64,000 nt of DNA from Planomonospora_B alba (GCF_039534085.1 NZ_BAAAUT010000008.1:62001-126000); one strand, 5' to 3'. Shown: positions 1 to 8,477, numbered from the stretch's first letter. The notes: a model not told the origin generated them from the sequence alone. Translations and numbers: made by a program.

Positions 1-1198
1 CCTTGATCGAGGACCGGGTCAGGGAGGTGGCGGTCCTGGGCCGGAAGCGGGCGCCGGCCACGACGGGCACGTTGTGCGCCTCGGGGGACATCGTCCAGTG
101 GCGGTAGGCGCTGTCCTCGTAGGAGTGGAAGCCCACGTCGACCAGGACGTCGCGGCCCTGGGCGTAGTAGGTGACGCCCAGGTGGTCCTCGTGGCCGTGG
201 TACTTGGTGCCCGGGCCGAACCGGATGGAGTAGAACGCCGAGTCCGGCTTGCCCCAGGAGGTCCGGCCGTACACGTAGCCGTTCCGGTACACCTGCACGG
301 TCTTCTTCGGGTTGTCGTAGCCGACCGGGCGCACGTCGGCGCCGCCGTCGCCGATCGGGACCATGAAGCCGTCGGGCTTGGTGGAGTGGGCGATGAAGGT
401 CTTGAGCGACTCCCAGCGCTTCTCGATCGCCGACGGCACCTTCCGGCCGCACGCCTTGATGTTGTCCATCGCGACCTTGAGCCGGTCGTGGACGTAGACC
501 GCGTAGCGGGGAGCCTGCTCGCGCAGCGCGCCCTGGGAGTCGACGTCGAGCTCGACGGTCTCGGTCAGGCGGCGGATCGCGAGGGAGGACCACTGGTCGC
601 GCCCGTAGCGGCAGCCGATGCCGAGCAGCGCGATGTCCTGGTCGATGCCGTGGTTGTGGCCCTTCTCGTAGAGCCTCGGGTCCGACAGCATCGCGGCGTG
701 CTCGGCCAGGCTGCGCGTCAGCCAGGACTCCTTGACGTGCTTGCTCAGGCAGACCAGGGCGGGGGCGCGCAGCGCGATCGGGTGCTCCTGCCAGGCGTAC
801 GGGCTGCCGCCGCCGCGCCGGGGGTTGTCCTTCACCCAGTCACGGGCGATCTCGGCGGCGCGCTCCAGGTAGGCCTTCTCCCCGTTCGTCTCGTAGTCGG
901 CGACCAGGCGGCCCATCCAGCGCAGGGAGTGGAAGACCATGCTCCAGGAGCGGTTGCGGTAGGGGTCGGTCCGCCAGTCGACGTCCCTGCCCACCTTGAC
1001 CGGCGGAAGGTCGAGGAAGGACACCTCCCCGGCCATGACCTCCGGCCCGGTCGGGGTGGCGGGCAGCCAGTCGCCCTGGCACTCGGCGGTGCGTTTGACC
1101 GCGCCGCCGGTGTTCGCCGCCTCCGCTGTGCCGGCGGCGCCGCCGGAGGCCAGCAGCAGGGCGGTGGACAGGACGAGTGCTCGTGTGCGGGGGCGCAC
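1..1198 (-). CDS. Heparinase II/III family secreted protein (3' end cut by window edge)
   Basis: Reading the minus strand gives an N-terminal signal peptide (RPRTRALVLSTALLLASGG, ending about ATAEA-like small residues), a long helical segment of alginate-lyase/toroid type (about residues 60-270) and the start of a heparinase II/III-like beta domain with the conserved stretch KYHGHEDHLGVTYYAQG. Such proteins are exported polysaccharide lyases acting on uronic-acid glycans. The frame is still open at base 1, so the C-terminus lies outside the window. I chose GTG at 1198 because GGAAGGA sits just upstream; an in-frame ATG at 1246 would add 16 residues before the signal peptide. Substrate is not determinable from sequence. 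Family assignment is fairly secure, activity is inferred. Confidence 0.75.
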   Translation of the reverse strand, partial: MRPRTRALVLSTALLLASGGAAGTAEAANTGGAVKRTAECQGDWLPATPTGPEVMAGEVSFLDLPPVKVGRDVDWRTDPYRNRSWSMVFHSLRWMGRLVADYETNGEKAYLERAAEIARDWVKDNPRRGGGSPYAWQEHPIALRAPALVCLSKHVKESWLTRSLAEHAAMLSDPRLYEKGHNHGIDQDIALLGIGCRYGRDQWSSLAIRRLTETVELDVDSQGALREQAPRYAVYVHDRLKVAMDNIKACGRKVPSAIEKRWESLKTFIAHSTKPDGFMVPIGDGGADVRPVGYDNPKKTVQVYRNGYVYGRTSWGKPDSAFYSIRFGPGTKYHGHEDHLGVTYYAQGRDVLVDVGFHSYEDSAYRHWTMSPEAHNVPVVAGARFRPRTATSLTRSSIK

Positions 1199-1366
1199 GC
1201 CAGTTTCCTTCCGGGGCAGGTGGGGTACATGAGAAAGCTTGGCCATCATCCCATCGATATCCCACCGAACCGGTCAAGCCGGGGTGACTTTTCCCAGGGC
1301 ATCGTTAGCAACTAGATGCACGGTCCGGCCAGGCCGCACGGGGCGTGGCCGGCCGGGCCCGGTCCG

Positions 1367-1984
1367 TCACCCGCCGGCGCGGGTCTCCTGGCGGGTGCTC
1401 GCCCAGATGCTCGGCCGGGGCAGCGGCTCCCCGGCCCGGACGGCGGCGGCCCACTCGGCGGTGGTGGCCACCGCGGCGAAGTTGGAGGCCATCACCACCA
1501 GCACGTGCTCGTGCACCCGGCGGGCGGAAAGACTCCCCGCCGGGGTCGTCAGCGCGACCGTGCCGGTGGCGTCCGACAGGAACTCCACGGCCATGCCCCG
1601 GTGGAAGGCGTCGCGGGCGGTGGACTCGTCGCAGTTCTGGGTCATGTACCCGGCGACGGTCAGCGTGTCGACGCCCCGCTCCGCCAGCCACCCGCCCAGG
1701 TCCGTCCCGGTGAAGGCCGAGGGCCTCGCCTTGTCCACCAGGTGGTCGTACGGCCTGCCCGCCACCTCCTCGCGCAGCTCCCAGCCGTGCCCGCCGGAGC
1801 CGAACAGCGGCGAGGAGGCCGGGGCGGTGTGCCGGACCACGACGACCGGGACGCCGTGCTCGCGGGCGGTGTCCATGGCGGTCAGGATCGCCGCCAGGCT
1901 CTCCTCGCGCGGCGGGTGGGCGATCGGGAGCTCCCCGGTGAAGTACTCGTTCTGCACGTCGATGACGACGAGGGCGCGTTTCAT
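1367..1984 (-). CDS. Isochorismatase-family cysteine hydrolase
   Basis: This 205-residue protein has the family's nucleophile triad: Asp9 in VVIDVQNEYF, Lys85 in VDKARPSAF and Cys118 in GYMTQNCDEST. The fold is a single alpha/beta domain that fills the whole length, as usual for the family. Members hydrolyse isochorismate, nicotinamide, N-carbamoyl compounds or other small amides; the exact substrate cannot be told here. It lies 64 bases downstream of the GlxA-type regulator on the same strand, so the two probably form a transcription unit, and the HD hydrolase on the other side is divergent. Cytoplasmic, no signal peptide. Confidence 0.85.
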   Translation of the reverse strand: MKRALVVIDVQNEYFTGELPIAHPPREESLAAILTAMDTAREHGVPVVVVRHTAPASSPLFGSGGHGWELREEVAGRPYDHLVDKARPSAFTGTDLGGWLAERGVDTLTVAGYMTQNCDESTARDAFHRGMAVEFLSDATGTVALTTPAGSLSARRVHEHVLVVMASNFAAVATTAEWAAAVRAGEPLPRPSIWASTRQETRAGG

Positions 1985-2048
1985 GCGCTCAGCCTGGCGG
2001 CGGGGGAGGGCCCGGCGTGAGGGCGCGGTCGGCCATCCGCCGAGGGAT

Positions 2049-3149
2049 TCACGCCACGGCGCCCGCGGCGGTCTCCGCCGGGGGCGTTCCGGCGCCGCCC
2101 CCTGAGCCGGTCCCGGCTCCCGTGCCGGTGCCGGGGGCGCGGTCCGGGCCGGAGGGGCCGCAGAAGGCGGCGCGGTAGGCGGCGGGCGAGACTCCCACCT
2201 GGCGGCGGAAATGGGGCCGCAGCGCCACCGCGGAGGCGAAGCCCGCCCGCCGGGCGATCCGCTCGACCGGCTCGTCGGTCGTCTCCAGCAGCCGCTGGGC
2301 GTGCAGGACCCGCTGGTGGAGCAGCCACTGGGCGGGAGTCGTCCCGGTGGCCCGCCGGAACCGCCGGTCGAAGGTGCGCCGGCTCATCAGCGCCCGGGCG
2401 GCCAGCGCGTCCACGGTCAGCTCCCGGTCCAGGTGGCGCAGGGCCCAGTCCAGGACGTCGCCGAGCGGGTCGCCGGCCGCGGGGGCCGGGACGGGGTGGT
2501 CGATGTACTGCGCCTGGCCGCCGGCCCGGTGCGGCGGCGTGACCAGGCTCCGGGCGATGGTGTTGGCCACCCGCGTGCCGTACGAGCGGCGCACGAGGTG
2601 CAGGCACAGGTCGATGCCGCCGGTGCTCCCGGCCGAGGTGAGGATGTCGCCCTCGTCCACGTAGAGCACGTCCGGCCGGACCTCGACGCGCGGGTGCATC
2701 GAGGCCAGCAGGCCGGTGTAGCGCCAGTGGGTGGTGGCCGGGCGCCCGTCCAGCAGGCCGGCGGCGGCCAGCACGAACGTGCCCAGGCACAGGGAGACGA
2801 CCGTCGCGCCCCGGGCGTGGGCCCGGCGCAGCACGTCCAGCGCCTCCGGTGAGGGCGGGCGGGACGAGAGCGGGTGCCGCCAGGTCGGCACGATCACCAG
2901 GTCGGCGTCCTCTGCGGCCGCCAGGCCGTACGGCGCGGCGAGGGTGAGCCCCGCGTCCGTGCGCACCGGTCCGCCCTCGGCGGACACCGCCCGCACCTCG
3001 AACTCGGGTGTCCCGGCCCGCCGCTCGCCGAAGACCGCGATCGGCACCGAGGCCTCGAACAGCGGGATCTCGTCGAAGAGCAGCACCGCGACCGTCGAGA
3101 AACCCGCCGGGGGCGGAGCCGCCGGAGAGGTCTGCGCCGGATGGGCCAT
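2049..3149 (-). CDS. GlxA-type transcriptional regulator (DJ-1/PfpI + AraC HTH)
   Basis: About residues 18-190 form a DJ-1/PfpI-like sensor domain (VAVLLFDEIPLFEASVPIAV; the nucleophile-elbow region reads VSLCLGTFVLAAAGLLDG, with Cys present), followed by a tandem AraC helix-turn-helix domain at about 215-310 (LTVDALAARALMSRRTFDRR and RIARRAGFASAVALRPHFRR). The last 50 residues are a Pro/Gly/Thr-rich low-complexity tail. Proteins of this architecture activate or repress neighbouring catabolic genes. The gene is upstream of the isochorismatase-family gene on the same strand and divergent from the HD hydrolase, so it most likely controls both. A dyad at 3169-3184 in the divergent gap is a candidate site. 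Confidence 0.88.
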   Translation of the reverse strand: MAHPAQTSPAAPPPAGFSTVAVLLFDEIPLFEASVPIAVFGERRAGTPEFEVRAVSAEGGPVRTDAGLTLAAPYGLAAAEDADLVIVPTWRHPLSSRPPSPEALDVLRRAHARGATVVSLCLGTFVLAAAGLLDGRPATTHWRYTGLLASMHPRVEVRPDVLYVDEGDILTSAGSTGGIDLCLHLVRRSYGTRVANTIARSLVTPPHRAGGQAQYIDHPVPAPAAGDPLGDVLDWALRHLDRELTVDALAARALMSRRTFDRRFRRATGTTPAQWLLHQRVLHAQRLLETTDEPVERIARRAGFASAVALRPHFRRQVGVSPAAYRAAFCGPSGPDRAPGTGTGAGTGSGGGAGTPPAETAAGAVA

Positions 3150-3168
3150 GGCGGGATCCTATCGGCGG

Positions 3169-3184
3169 GTGTCCTGCCGGACAC
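3169..3184. promoter_or_regulatory. Inverted repeat in GlxA/HD-hydrolase divergent promoter
   Basis: GTGTCC and GGACAC arms are separated by TGCC, giving a 16-bp perfect dyad in the 70-bp gap between two divergent starts (3149 and 3220). Position suggests an operator for the GlxA-type regulator; binding is inference only. Confidence 0.4.
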
Positions 3185-3219
3185 TCGTGCGCTCCGGCGG
3201 CCCCGGGGATCCTGGGCGC

Positions 3220-3816
3220 ATGAGACTCGACGACATCGTCATCCCCGACACGCCCGCCTGCCGCGCCGCGCTGGAGGCGGCCACCGCCTACTGCACGCCC
3301 TCGCTGCTGGGCCACTCGGTCCGGGCCTACCTGTGGGCGGCGGCCTACGCGCAGGCCCGCGACATCGCCTTCGACGCGGAGCTGCTCTACGTGGCGGCGA
3401 TGTTCCACGACATCGGGCTGGTCGCGGAGTTCGACAGCCGCACGGTGCCGTTCGAGGAGGCCGGGGGCCACGTCGCGTGGGTCTTCGCCGCGGGGGCGGG
3501 CTGGCCGGTCGAGCGCCGCCGCCGGGTCTCTGAGGTGATCGTGCGGCACATGTGGGACGAGGTGGACGTCACCGCCGACCCGGAGGGGCACCTGCTGGAG
3601 CTCTCCACCGGGCTGGACATCTCCGGCCGCAGGCCCGAGGACTGGCCCGCGGAGCTGCGGGCCGAGGTGCTCGCGCGGTACCCCCGGCTGGAGATCGGCA
3701 AGGAGTTCACCGCCTGCATCCTGGAGCAGGGGGAGCGCAAGCCGGACAGCCTCGCCGGGCGGTTCGTCCGCGGCGGCGTCGCCGACCGCATCGCGGCCAA
3801 CCCGCTGGACCGCTGA
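3220..3816 (+). CDS. HD-domain hydrolase, cyanamide-hydratase-like
   Basis: The 198-residue protein carries an HD metal site: His32 in LGHSVRAYLW, the His63-Asp64 doublet in AMFHDIGLV and a downstream His110 in VIVRHMWDE. The order NHS/GHS, HDIG, a conserved Phe-Glu-x-x-Gly-Gly stretch (VPFEEAGGHVAW) and IVRH is the pattern I associate with the cyanamide hydratase-like HD family rather than nucleotide phosphohydrolases; this narrower call is tentative. The longer in-frame reading (from about 2731) runs through the divergent regulator and is not credible, so I start at ATG 3220. Divergent from the GlxA regulator. Confidence 0.75.
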   Translation: MRLDDIVIPDTPACRAALEAATAYCTPSLLGHSVRAYLWAAAYAQARDIAFDAELLYVAAMFHDIGLVAEFDSRTVPFEEAGGHVAWVFAAGAGWPVERRRRVSEVIVRHMWDEVDVTADPEGHLLELSTGLDISGRRPEDWPAELRAEVLARYPRLEIGKEFTACILEQGERKPDSLAGRFVRGGVADRIAANPLDR

Positions 3817-3850
3817 CCGCCCGGCCCGCGGGCCCGGTCACCGGGGCGGG

Positions 3851-4246
3851 TCAGGACTTCGGGCCGGTGCTCTGCACGACCTCGAACGACCAGACCTCGG
3901 CGGCGGAGGCGGCCGGACCGCCCTGGCCGTGACCGTGCCCCTGGCCGTGACCGTGGCCCTGCCCCTGGTCCTGTGCGTGGCCGTGGCCCGGGGCGCCGGC
4001 CTCGGCGGCGGCCTGGGCGTGGCCCTGCTGGAACGCCCGGCTCTCGGTCCAGCGCTGGAAGTCCTCCTCCGAGCGCCAGCGGGTGTACACCAGGTAGCGG
4101 TCGAGGCCGTCCACCGGGCGCAGCAGCTCGAACCACTCGAACCCGTCGGCCGACTCCACGAACCCCGCCCGGTTCGAGAAGCGCCGCTCCAGCTCCTCGC
4201 GCATCTCCGGGGGCACCGTGAGCACGTTCATCTTCACAACCGACAT
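3851..4246 (-). CDS. MhuD-like haem-degrading monooxygenase with His-rich insertion
   Basis: The 131-residue ABM-fold protein matches the layout of the mycobacterial haem oxygenase MhuD: the start reads MSVVKMNVL, with Asn7, Trp66 in EDFQRWTES and a haem-ligand-position His76 in AFQQGHAQ, and the final strand is VWSFEVVQS. Family enzymes open haem to release iron in the cytoplasm. Between the active-site helix and the last strand there is an inserted Gly/His/Gln segment, about residues 84-110, with six His in HGH-type pairs (88, 90, 98, 100, 104, 106). The insertion is repetitive at DNA level and absent from MhuD as I recall it. It stands alone, convergent with the HD hydrolase gene; no haem uptake genes are next to it. 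Confidence 0.8.
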   Translation of the reverse strand: MSVVKMNVLTVPPEMREELERRFSNRAGFVESADGFEWFELLRPVDGLDRYLVYTRWRSEEDFQRWTESRAFQQGHAQAAAEAGAPGHGHAQDQGQGHGHGQGHGHGQGGPAASAAEVWSFEVVQSTGPKS

Positions 4247-4379
4247 GAGGCCTCCTTCCGGAACGTCTTCCCGATCACCCTACGGTCCCCCCTCCCGCGG
4301 TCCCGGGAACGACCCCGCGGCCCGTGCGCCGCGTCCGGGACCGGTCCGGCGTGAGCCGGACCGGCACTAGCCTTGTCCT

Positions 4380-5153
4380 GTGCGTATAGCGAGGTTCTCC
4401 ACAGGCGACGGTGTCGGATTCGGGGTGGTCGAGGGCGGCCCGGGTGAGGAGTTCGTCTCGGCGATCTCCGGTCATCCGTTCGGCCCGATCCAGTTCACCG
4501 GCGAACGGCACGCGCTCACCGACGTCAAGCTGCTGGCGCCCATGCTGCCCAGCAAGGTCGTCGCCATCGGCAGGAACTACGCCGAGCACGCCCGCGAGAT
4601 GGGCGGCGAGGTGCCCGAGGAGCCGCTGTTCTTCCTGAAGCCGTCCACCTCGGTGATCGGCACGGGCGACGCCATCGCCTACCCGGTGGGGCTCTCCCAG
4701 CGGGTCGACTACGAGGGCGAGCTGGCCGTGGTCATCGGCAGGCTCTGCCACCAGGTGCCCGTCGAGCGGGCCCACGAGGTGGTCTTCGGCTACACCTGCG
4801 CCAACGACGTCACCGCCCGCGACCTGCAGAAGAAGGACGTGCAGTTCACCCGGGCCAAGGGCTTCGACACCTTCTGCCCGCTCGGCCCGTGGATCCAGAC
4901 CGAGCTCGACCCCGCCGACCTGGGTATCACCACGAAGGTGAACGGCGAGGTCCGGCAGAGCTCGCGCACCTCCAAGCTCATGTACGACATCCCCGCGCTG
5001 ATCGCCCACGTGAGCGCGGTCATGACCCTGATCCCCGGCGACGTCATCCTCACCGGGACGCCCGAGGGGGTCGGCCCGCTCGAGATCGGGGACGAGGTCA
5101 GCGTCGGCATCGAAGGTATCGGCACTCTCAGCAACGTGGTGGTCTCCCGATGA
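4380..5153 (+). CDS. Fumarylacetoacetate hydrolase (FAH) family protein
   Basis: The 257-residue protein has the FAH catalytic core, with metal ligands in RVDYEGELAVVIG and the following FGYTCANDVTARDLQ and GFDTFCPLGPW blocks. Family members cleave C-C bonds in acylpyruvates or decarboxylate oxaloacetate using Mg2+; the specific substrate is unknown. GTG at 4380 gives the usual N-terminus (MRIARFSTG). The stop overlaps the start of gltX (ATGA), so the two are translationally coupled, an arrangement common in actinobacteria. Confidence 0.88.
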   Translation: MRIARFSTGDGVGFGVVEGGPGEEFVSAISGHPFGPIQFTGERHALTDVKLLAPMLPSKVVAIGRNYAEHAREMGGEVPEEPLFFLKPSTSVIGTGDAIAYPVGLSQRVDYEGELAVVIGRLCHQVPVERAHEVVFGYTCANDVTARDLQKKDVQFTRAKGFDTFCPLGPWIQTELDPADLGITTKVNGEVRQSSRTSKLMYDIPALIAHVSAVMTLIPGDVILTGTPEGVGPLEIGDEVSVGIEGIGTLSNVVVSR

Positions 5154-6517
5154 TCAGGGTTCGTTTCGCTCCGTCGCCCACCGGCATGTTCCATGTCGGC
5201 GGCGCCCGCTCGGCGCTGTTCAACTGGGCGCTGGCCCAGCAGTCCGGGGGCCGCTTCGTGCTGCGCATCGAGGACACCGACGCCGCGCGCAACCGGCCGG
5301 AGTGGACCGAGGGCATCCTGTCGGCCCTGGCCTGGATCGGGATCAGCGACGAGAGCCCGGTCTTCGAGGGCCCCCACTTCCAGTCGGAGAACGAGCCGCG
5401 GCACCGCGAGGCCGTCGCGAAGCTGCTCGCCGACGGCAAGGCGTACTACTGCGACTGCACCCGCGACAAGCTCGAGGAGCGCACCGGCTCGCAGCACAAG
5501 GGCTACGACGGCTTCTGCCGCGACCGGGGCCTGAGCGAGGGCGCGGTCCGCTTCCGCACCCCCGACGAGGGCGTCACCGTGGTGGACGACGTGATCCGCG
5601 GCCGGGTGGAGTTCCCCAACGACGCGCAGGAGGACTTCGTCATCGCGCGCAGCGACGGCTCGCCGCTGTACGTGCTGGCCAACGCGGTCGACGACATCAC
5701 CCAGGGCATCACCCACGTGGTCAGGGGCGAGGAGCACCTGTCCAACGCCCAGCGCCAGGAGCTGCTGTGGCCCGCGCTGGGCGCCGAGCCGCCGGTCTGG
5801 GCGCACCTGCCGGTCATCGTCAACGAGCAGCGCAAGAAGCTCTCCAAGCGCCGCGACAAGGTGGCCCTGGAGTCCTACCGCGAGGAGGGCTACCTCGCCG
5901 AAGCGATGGTCAACTACCTGATGCTGCTCGGCTGGGGGCCCGGCGAGGACCGGGAGATCATGCCCTGGTCGGAGATGATGCCGCTGTTCAAGCTGGAGGA
6001 CGTCAACTCCGCCAACGCCTTCTTCGACGAGAAGAAGCTGCGGGCCTTCAACGGCGAGTACATCCGGGCGCTCCCGCTGGACGAGTTCGTCCGGCGCTGC
6101 GAGCCGTGGCTCGACCCGAGCTGGGACCGGGCGACCTTCACGAAGGTCGCCGAGCTGGCGCAGACCCGCATCTCGGTGCTCTCCGAGATCAGCGCGAACG
6201 TCGACTTCCTCTTCCTGGACGAGCCCTTCTTCGACCAGGCCTCCTGGGACAAGGCGATGAAGGGACCGGCCGAGGAGATCCTGACCGGCTACCTCGCCCG
6301 CCTGGAGACGGCCGAGATGACCCCCGAGGCGCTGAAGACCGCCCTGGAGGAGGTCGGCGCGGAGCACGGGCTCAAGCTCGGCAAGGCCCAGGCCCCCGTC
6401 CGGGTGGCGGTCACCGGCCGGACGGTCGGCCTGCCGCTGTTCGAGTCGATCGAGGCCCTCGGCCGGGAGCGCTCGATCGAGCGCCTGCGCGCGGCGCTGA
6501 CGCGCCTGCGAGGCTGA
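5150..6517 (+). CDS. gltX: Glutamyl-tRNA synthetase
   Basis: The 455-residue class I aminoacyl-tRNA synthetase has the HIGH-type site in FAPSPTGMFHVGGARS (about residues 6-21) and the KMSKS-type loop KKLSKRRDK. It charges tRNA-Glu and, where GatCAB is used, also tRNA-Gln. Length and C-terminal anticodon-binding helical domain (FLDEPFFDQASW and onward) are normal. The start ATG overlaps the stop of the FAH gene by four bases; an upstream in-frame extension through the FAH gene is a shadow. The last 107 bases overlap the 3' end of the opposing MATE gene. Three tRNA genes for Gln and Glu lie 4 kb downstream. Confidence 0.97.
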   Translation: MIRVRFAPSPTGMFHVGGARSALFNWALAQQSGGRFVLRIEDTDAARNRPEWTEGILSALAWIGISDESPVFEGPHFQSENEPRHREAVAKLLADGKAYYCDCTRDKLEERTGSQHKGYDGFCRDRGLSEGAVRFRTPDEGVTVVDDVIRGRVEFPNDAQEDFVIARSDGSPLYVLANAVDDITQGITHVVRGEEHLSNAQRQELLWPALGAEPPVWAHLPVIVNEQRKKLSKRRDKVALESYREEGYLAEAMVNYLMLLGWGPGEDREIMPWSEMMPLFKLEDVNSANAFFDEKKLRAFNGEYIRALPLDEFVRRCEPWLDPSWDRATFTKVAELAQTRISVLSEISANVDFLFLDEPFFDQASWDKAMKGPAEEILTGYLARLETAEMTPEALKTALEEVGAEHGLKLGKAQAPVRVAVTGRTVGLPLFESIEALGRERSIERLRAALTRLRG

Positions 6518-7808
6518 GCGCGGCCCCGGCCGCCATCGCCAGCCAGACGCCGCTCGCCCCGAGCGCGGAGGCGAGGAGGGCGGCCAGGGGCAGCTGGACC
6601 GCGAAGCCCGCCAGCGTGGCGGCGAGCAGCCGGCCGCCCCTGCCCTCGGCCTGGAGCACGCCGCCCAGCGCGATCAGGCCGCCGAACGGGACGAGATAGA
6701 GCGTCATCCAGCGCAGGAAGTCCACGGCCGCGGCGGCCGTCGCGGGGTCGCCGGTGAACAGCCCCGCCGCGGGCGCCGCGACCGCGTTGAGCACGGCGGC
6801 GACCGCCGCCCCGGCAGCCAGGCCGTACCGGAGCACCGGTCCGGCCCGGCCGGTGCGGGCGGTGCGGATCAGCGCGGCCTGGCGGAGCGCGTAGAAGGCC
6901 ATCACGCCCGCCAGCATGATCTTCGTGCCGATGCCGTACCCGGCCAGTGCCGCGACCCCGAGCCCGCCCACGATGTCGACCATGAGCAGGCCGGCCAGGG
7001 ACCTGGCCAGGAAGTCGCCGGACATGGGCAGGCCGGTGCGGAGGATCTCCGCGGCGTGCGCCCGTGCCGGCGGCTCCGGCGCCGCGGCCCTTCGGTCCGC
7101 GCCCGCCCGCGCTCCGGATCCTCCATCCGCCCTGACCTCCCGGTCCGCGCCCGCCCGCTCCCCGGGACCTCGGGCCGGAGGCGCCGGGGCGGGAACCCCG
7201 GGCGCCCGCCGCAGCAGCAGGGTCAGGGAGACGGCGAGGGTGACCAGCCGGGCCAGTACGGTCGCCAGCGCCGCACCGGGCACGCCCAGCGCCAGGCCGT
7301 AGACGAACAGGGGGTCGAGGGCGATCACCAGCGCGTTGCAGAGCAGCGCGTTGCGCATCGGGGTCCTGGTGTCCCCGAAGCCCTTGAAGACCCCGTCGGC
7401 CAGGGACTGGGCGTAGAAGACCGGGACCCCGGCCATGGAGACCAGGAAGAAGTCCGCGGTCAGGGCGGCCGTGGCGGCGTCGTCGGTGAACAGGGCGGCG
7501 AGCGGTTCGCGGAGCAGCACGCCGGGGACGGCCACGGCGAGGCCGGCCGCCGCGCACAGCAGCCACGCCGTGCGGACGACCGGGGCGGTGGGCAGCCGGC
7601 CGTCGCGCCGGCCCACCAGGACGGTGGTCCCCGTGGTGACGGCGAGGACCACGCCCAGCACGAGGTTCTCTACGGTGGTCGCGATCGTGACGGCGGCCAC
7701 CGCGCGCCCGCCCAGCCCGGAGACCCACAGCAGGTCGATCAGGCCGACGGCGACCACGGCGGTCAGCAGTTCCACATAGACGGGCAGGGCGAGGCGGATC
7801 AGCGCCAT
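6411..7808 (-). CDS. MATE-family efflux transporter
   Basis: The 465-residue membrane protein shows two similar halves of about six transmembrane helices each, with the MATE-like loop DGVFKGFGDTRTPMRNALLC after the sixth helix region. It is predicted to export drugs or cationic metabolites using Na+ or H+. A Gly/Ala/Arg-rich linker of about 45 residues (near 205-250) joins the halves. The C-terminal 35 residues (GARSSAPGRGPRSTR) are non-hydrophobic and are translated from DNA antisense to the end of gltX, which suggests that an original stop was lost and the frame ran on. Divergent from a PadR regulator that probably controls it. Confidence 0.82.
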   Translation of the reverse strand: MALIRLALPVYVELLTAVVAVGLIDLLWVSGLGGRAVAAVTIATTVENLVLGVVLAVTTGTTVLVGRRDGRLPTAPVVRTAWLLCAAAGLAVAVPGVLLREPLAALFTDDAATAALTADFFLVSMAGVPVFYAQSLADGVFKGFGDTRTPMRNALLCNALVIALDPLFVYGLALGVPGAALATVLARLVTLAVSLTLLLRRAPGVPAPAPPARGPGERAGADREVRADGGSGARAGADRRAAAPEPPARAHAAEILRTGLPMSGDFLARSLAGLLMVDIVGGLGVAALAGYGIGTKIMLAGVMAFYALRQAALIRTARTGRAGPVLRYGLAAGAAVAAVLNAVAAPAAGLFTGDPATAAAAVDFLRWMTLYLVPFGGLIALGGVLQAEGRGGRLLAATLAGFAVQLPLAALLASALGASGVWLAMAAGAALSLAGASAPRAGARSSAPGRGPRSTRTAAGRPSGR

Positions 7809-7824
7809 GCTTTACCTCGATTCG

Positions 7825-7850
7825 ATATAGCTCGTTTAGAGGTATAGCGT
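7825..7850. promoter_or_regulatory. Candidate PadR operator / divergent promoter
   Basis: The 54-bp gap between the MATE and PadR starts is AT-rich for this genome and contains two TATAGC direct repeats (7826-7831 and 7843-7848), 17 bases apart. On the minus strand the same stretch reads CTATATC, a plausible -10. PadR proteins usually autoregulate and control the adjacent exporter; the site itself is a guess from position and composition. Confidence 0.35.
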
Positions 7851-7862
7851 TACGATGCGCCC

Positions 7863-8399
7863 ATGGCAAGCGGCGACCTTACCCTGTCGATCCTGGGCCT
7901 GCTCGGCGAGGGGCCCAAGCACGGCTACGAGCTCAAGGCCCGCATCCACCAGCTGAGCGGCCACCTCCGCCCGGTCAGCGACGGCGCGCTCTACCCCGCC
8001 ATCACCCGGCTGGAGAAGGCCGGGCTGCTGGAGCGGCACGAGGAGGAGGGGGCGGCCGCCGCCCGGCGCCAGGTGCTCACCCTGACGGAGGCGGGCCGGG
8101 CCGAGCTGCTGCGCCGGCTCCGCGAGCCGGACGAGCTCGACATCAGCGACCAGACCCGGTTCTTCGGCCTGCTGGCCTTCCTGTCGCAGCTCCCCGACCG
8201 CGCCGACCAGGCCAGGGTCCTGCGCCGCCGCCTCGACTTCCTCCAGACGCCCGCGAGCTTCTTCTACGCGGACGGCCGGCCGCAGCGGGCCGAGGAGGTC
8301 TCCGACCCGTTCCACCGCGGCATGCTGCTGATCGCCCGGGCCACCGGCACCGCCGAGAAGCAGTGGCTGCGGGAGGCCATAGCGGCGCTGGAGTCGTGA
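7863..8399 (+). CDS. PadR-family transcriptional regulator
   Basis: The N-terminal winged helix (about residues 5-75) has the PadR signature LGLLGEGPKHGYELKARIHQ and the wing region VSDGALYPAITRLEKAGLL, followed by an effector/dimerisation domain of the Vir type (about 95-178, FFGLLAFLSQLPDRADQARV). Length 178 is normal for PadR-s2/AphA-type members. It is divergent from the MATE exporter with a 54-bp shared promoter region, so it is the likely repressor of that exporter. A strong hairpin terminator follows. Confidence 0.9.
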   Translation: MASGDLTLSILGLLGEGPKHGYELKARIHQLSGHLRPVSDGALYPAITRLEKAGLLERHEEEGAAAARRQVLTLTEAGRAELLRRLREPDELDISDQTRFFGLLAFLSQLPDRADQARVLRRRLDFLQTPASFFYADGRPQRAEEVSDPFHRGMLLIARATGTAEKQWLREAIAALES

Positions 8400-8401
8400 A
8401 A

Positions 8402-8436
8402 GAGCCCGGGGGAGGCAAGGCGCCTCCCCCGGGCTC
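8402..8436. terminator. Bidirectional hairpin terminator
   Basis: A perfect 15-bp stem (8402-8416 with 8422-8436; arms begin GAGCCCGGGGG) with a five-base loop lies between the convergent padR and M3 peptidase genes. No U-tract, as is common for actinobacterial terminators. Confidence 0.8.
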
Positions 8437-8477
8437 GAAGCCCTTCAGCGGGCCAGGGCGGCCCCGGGCCGGGGGTC

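Noticed and set aside
74..1315. Long plus-strand frame opposite the heparinase-like gene
   Set aside because: It has no recognisable domain and consists of Val/Ala/Asp/Gly-rich residues typical of the antisense frame of a high-GC gene; the minus strand has a signal peptide and conserved motifs.
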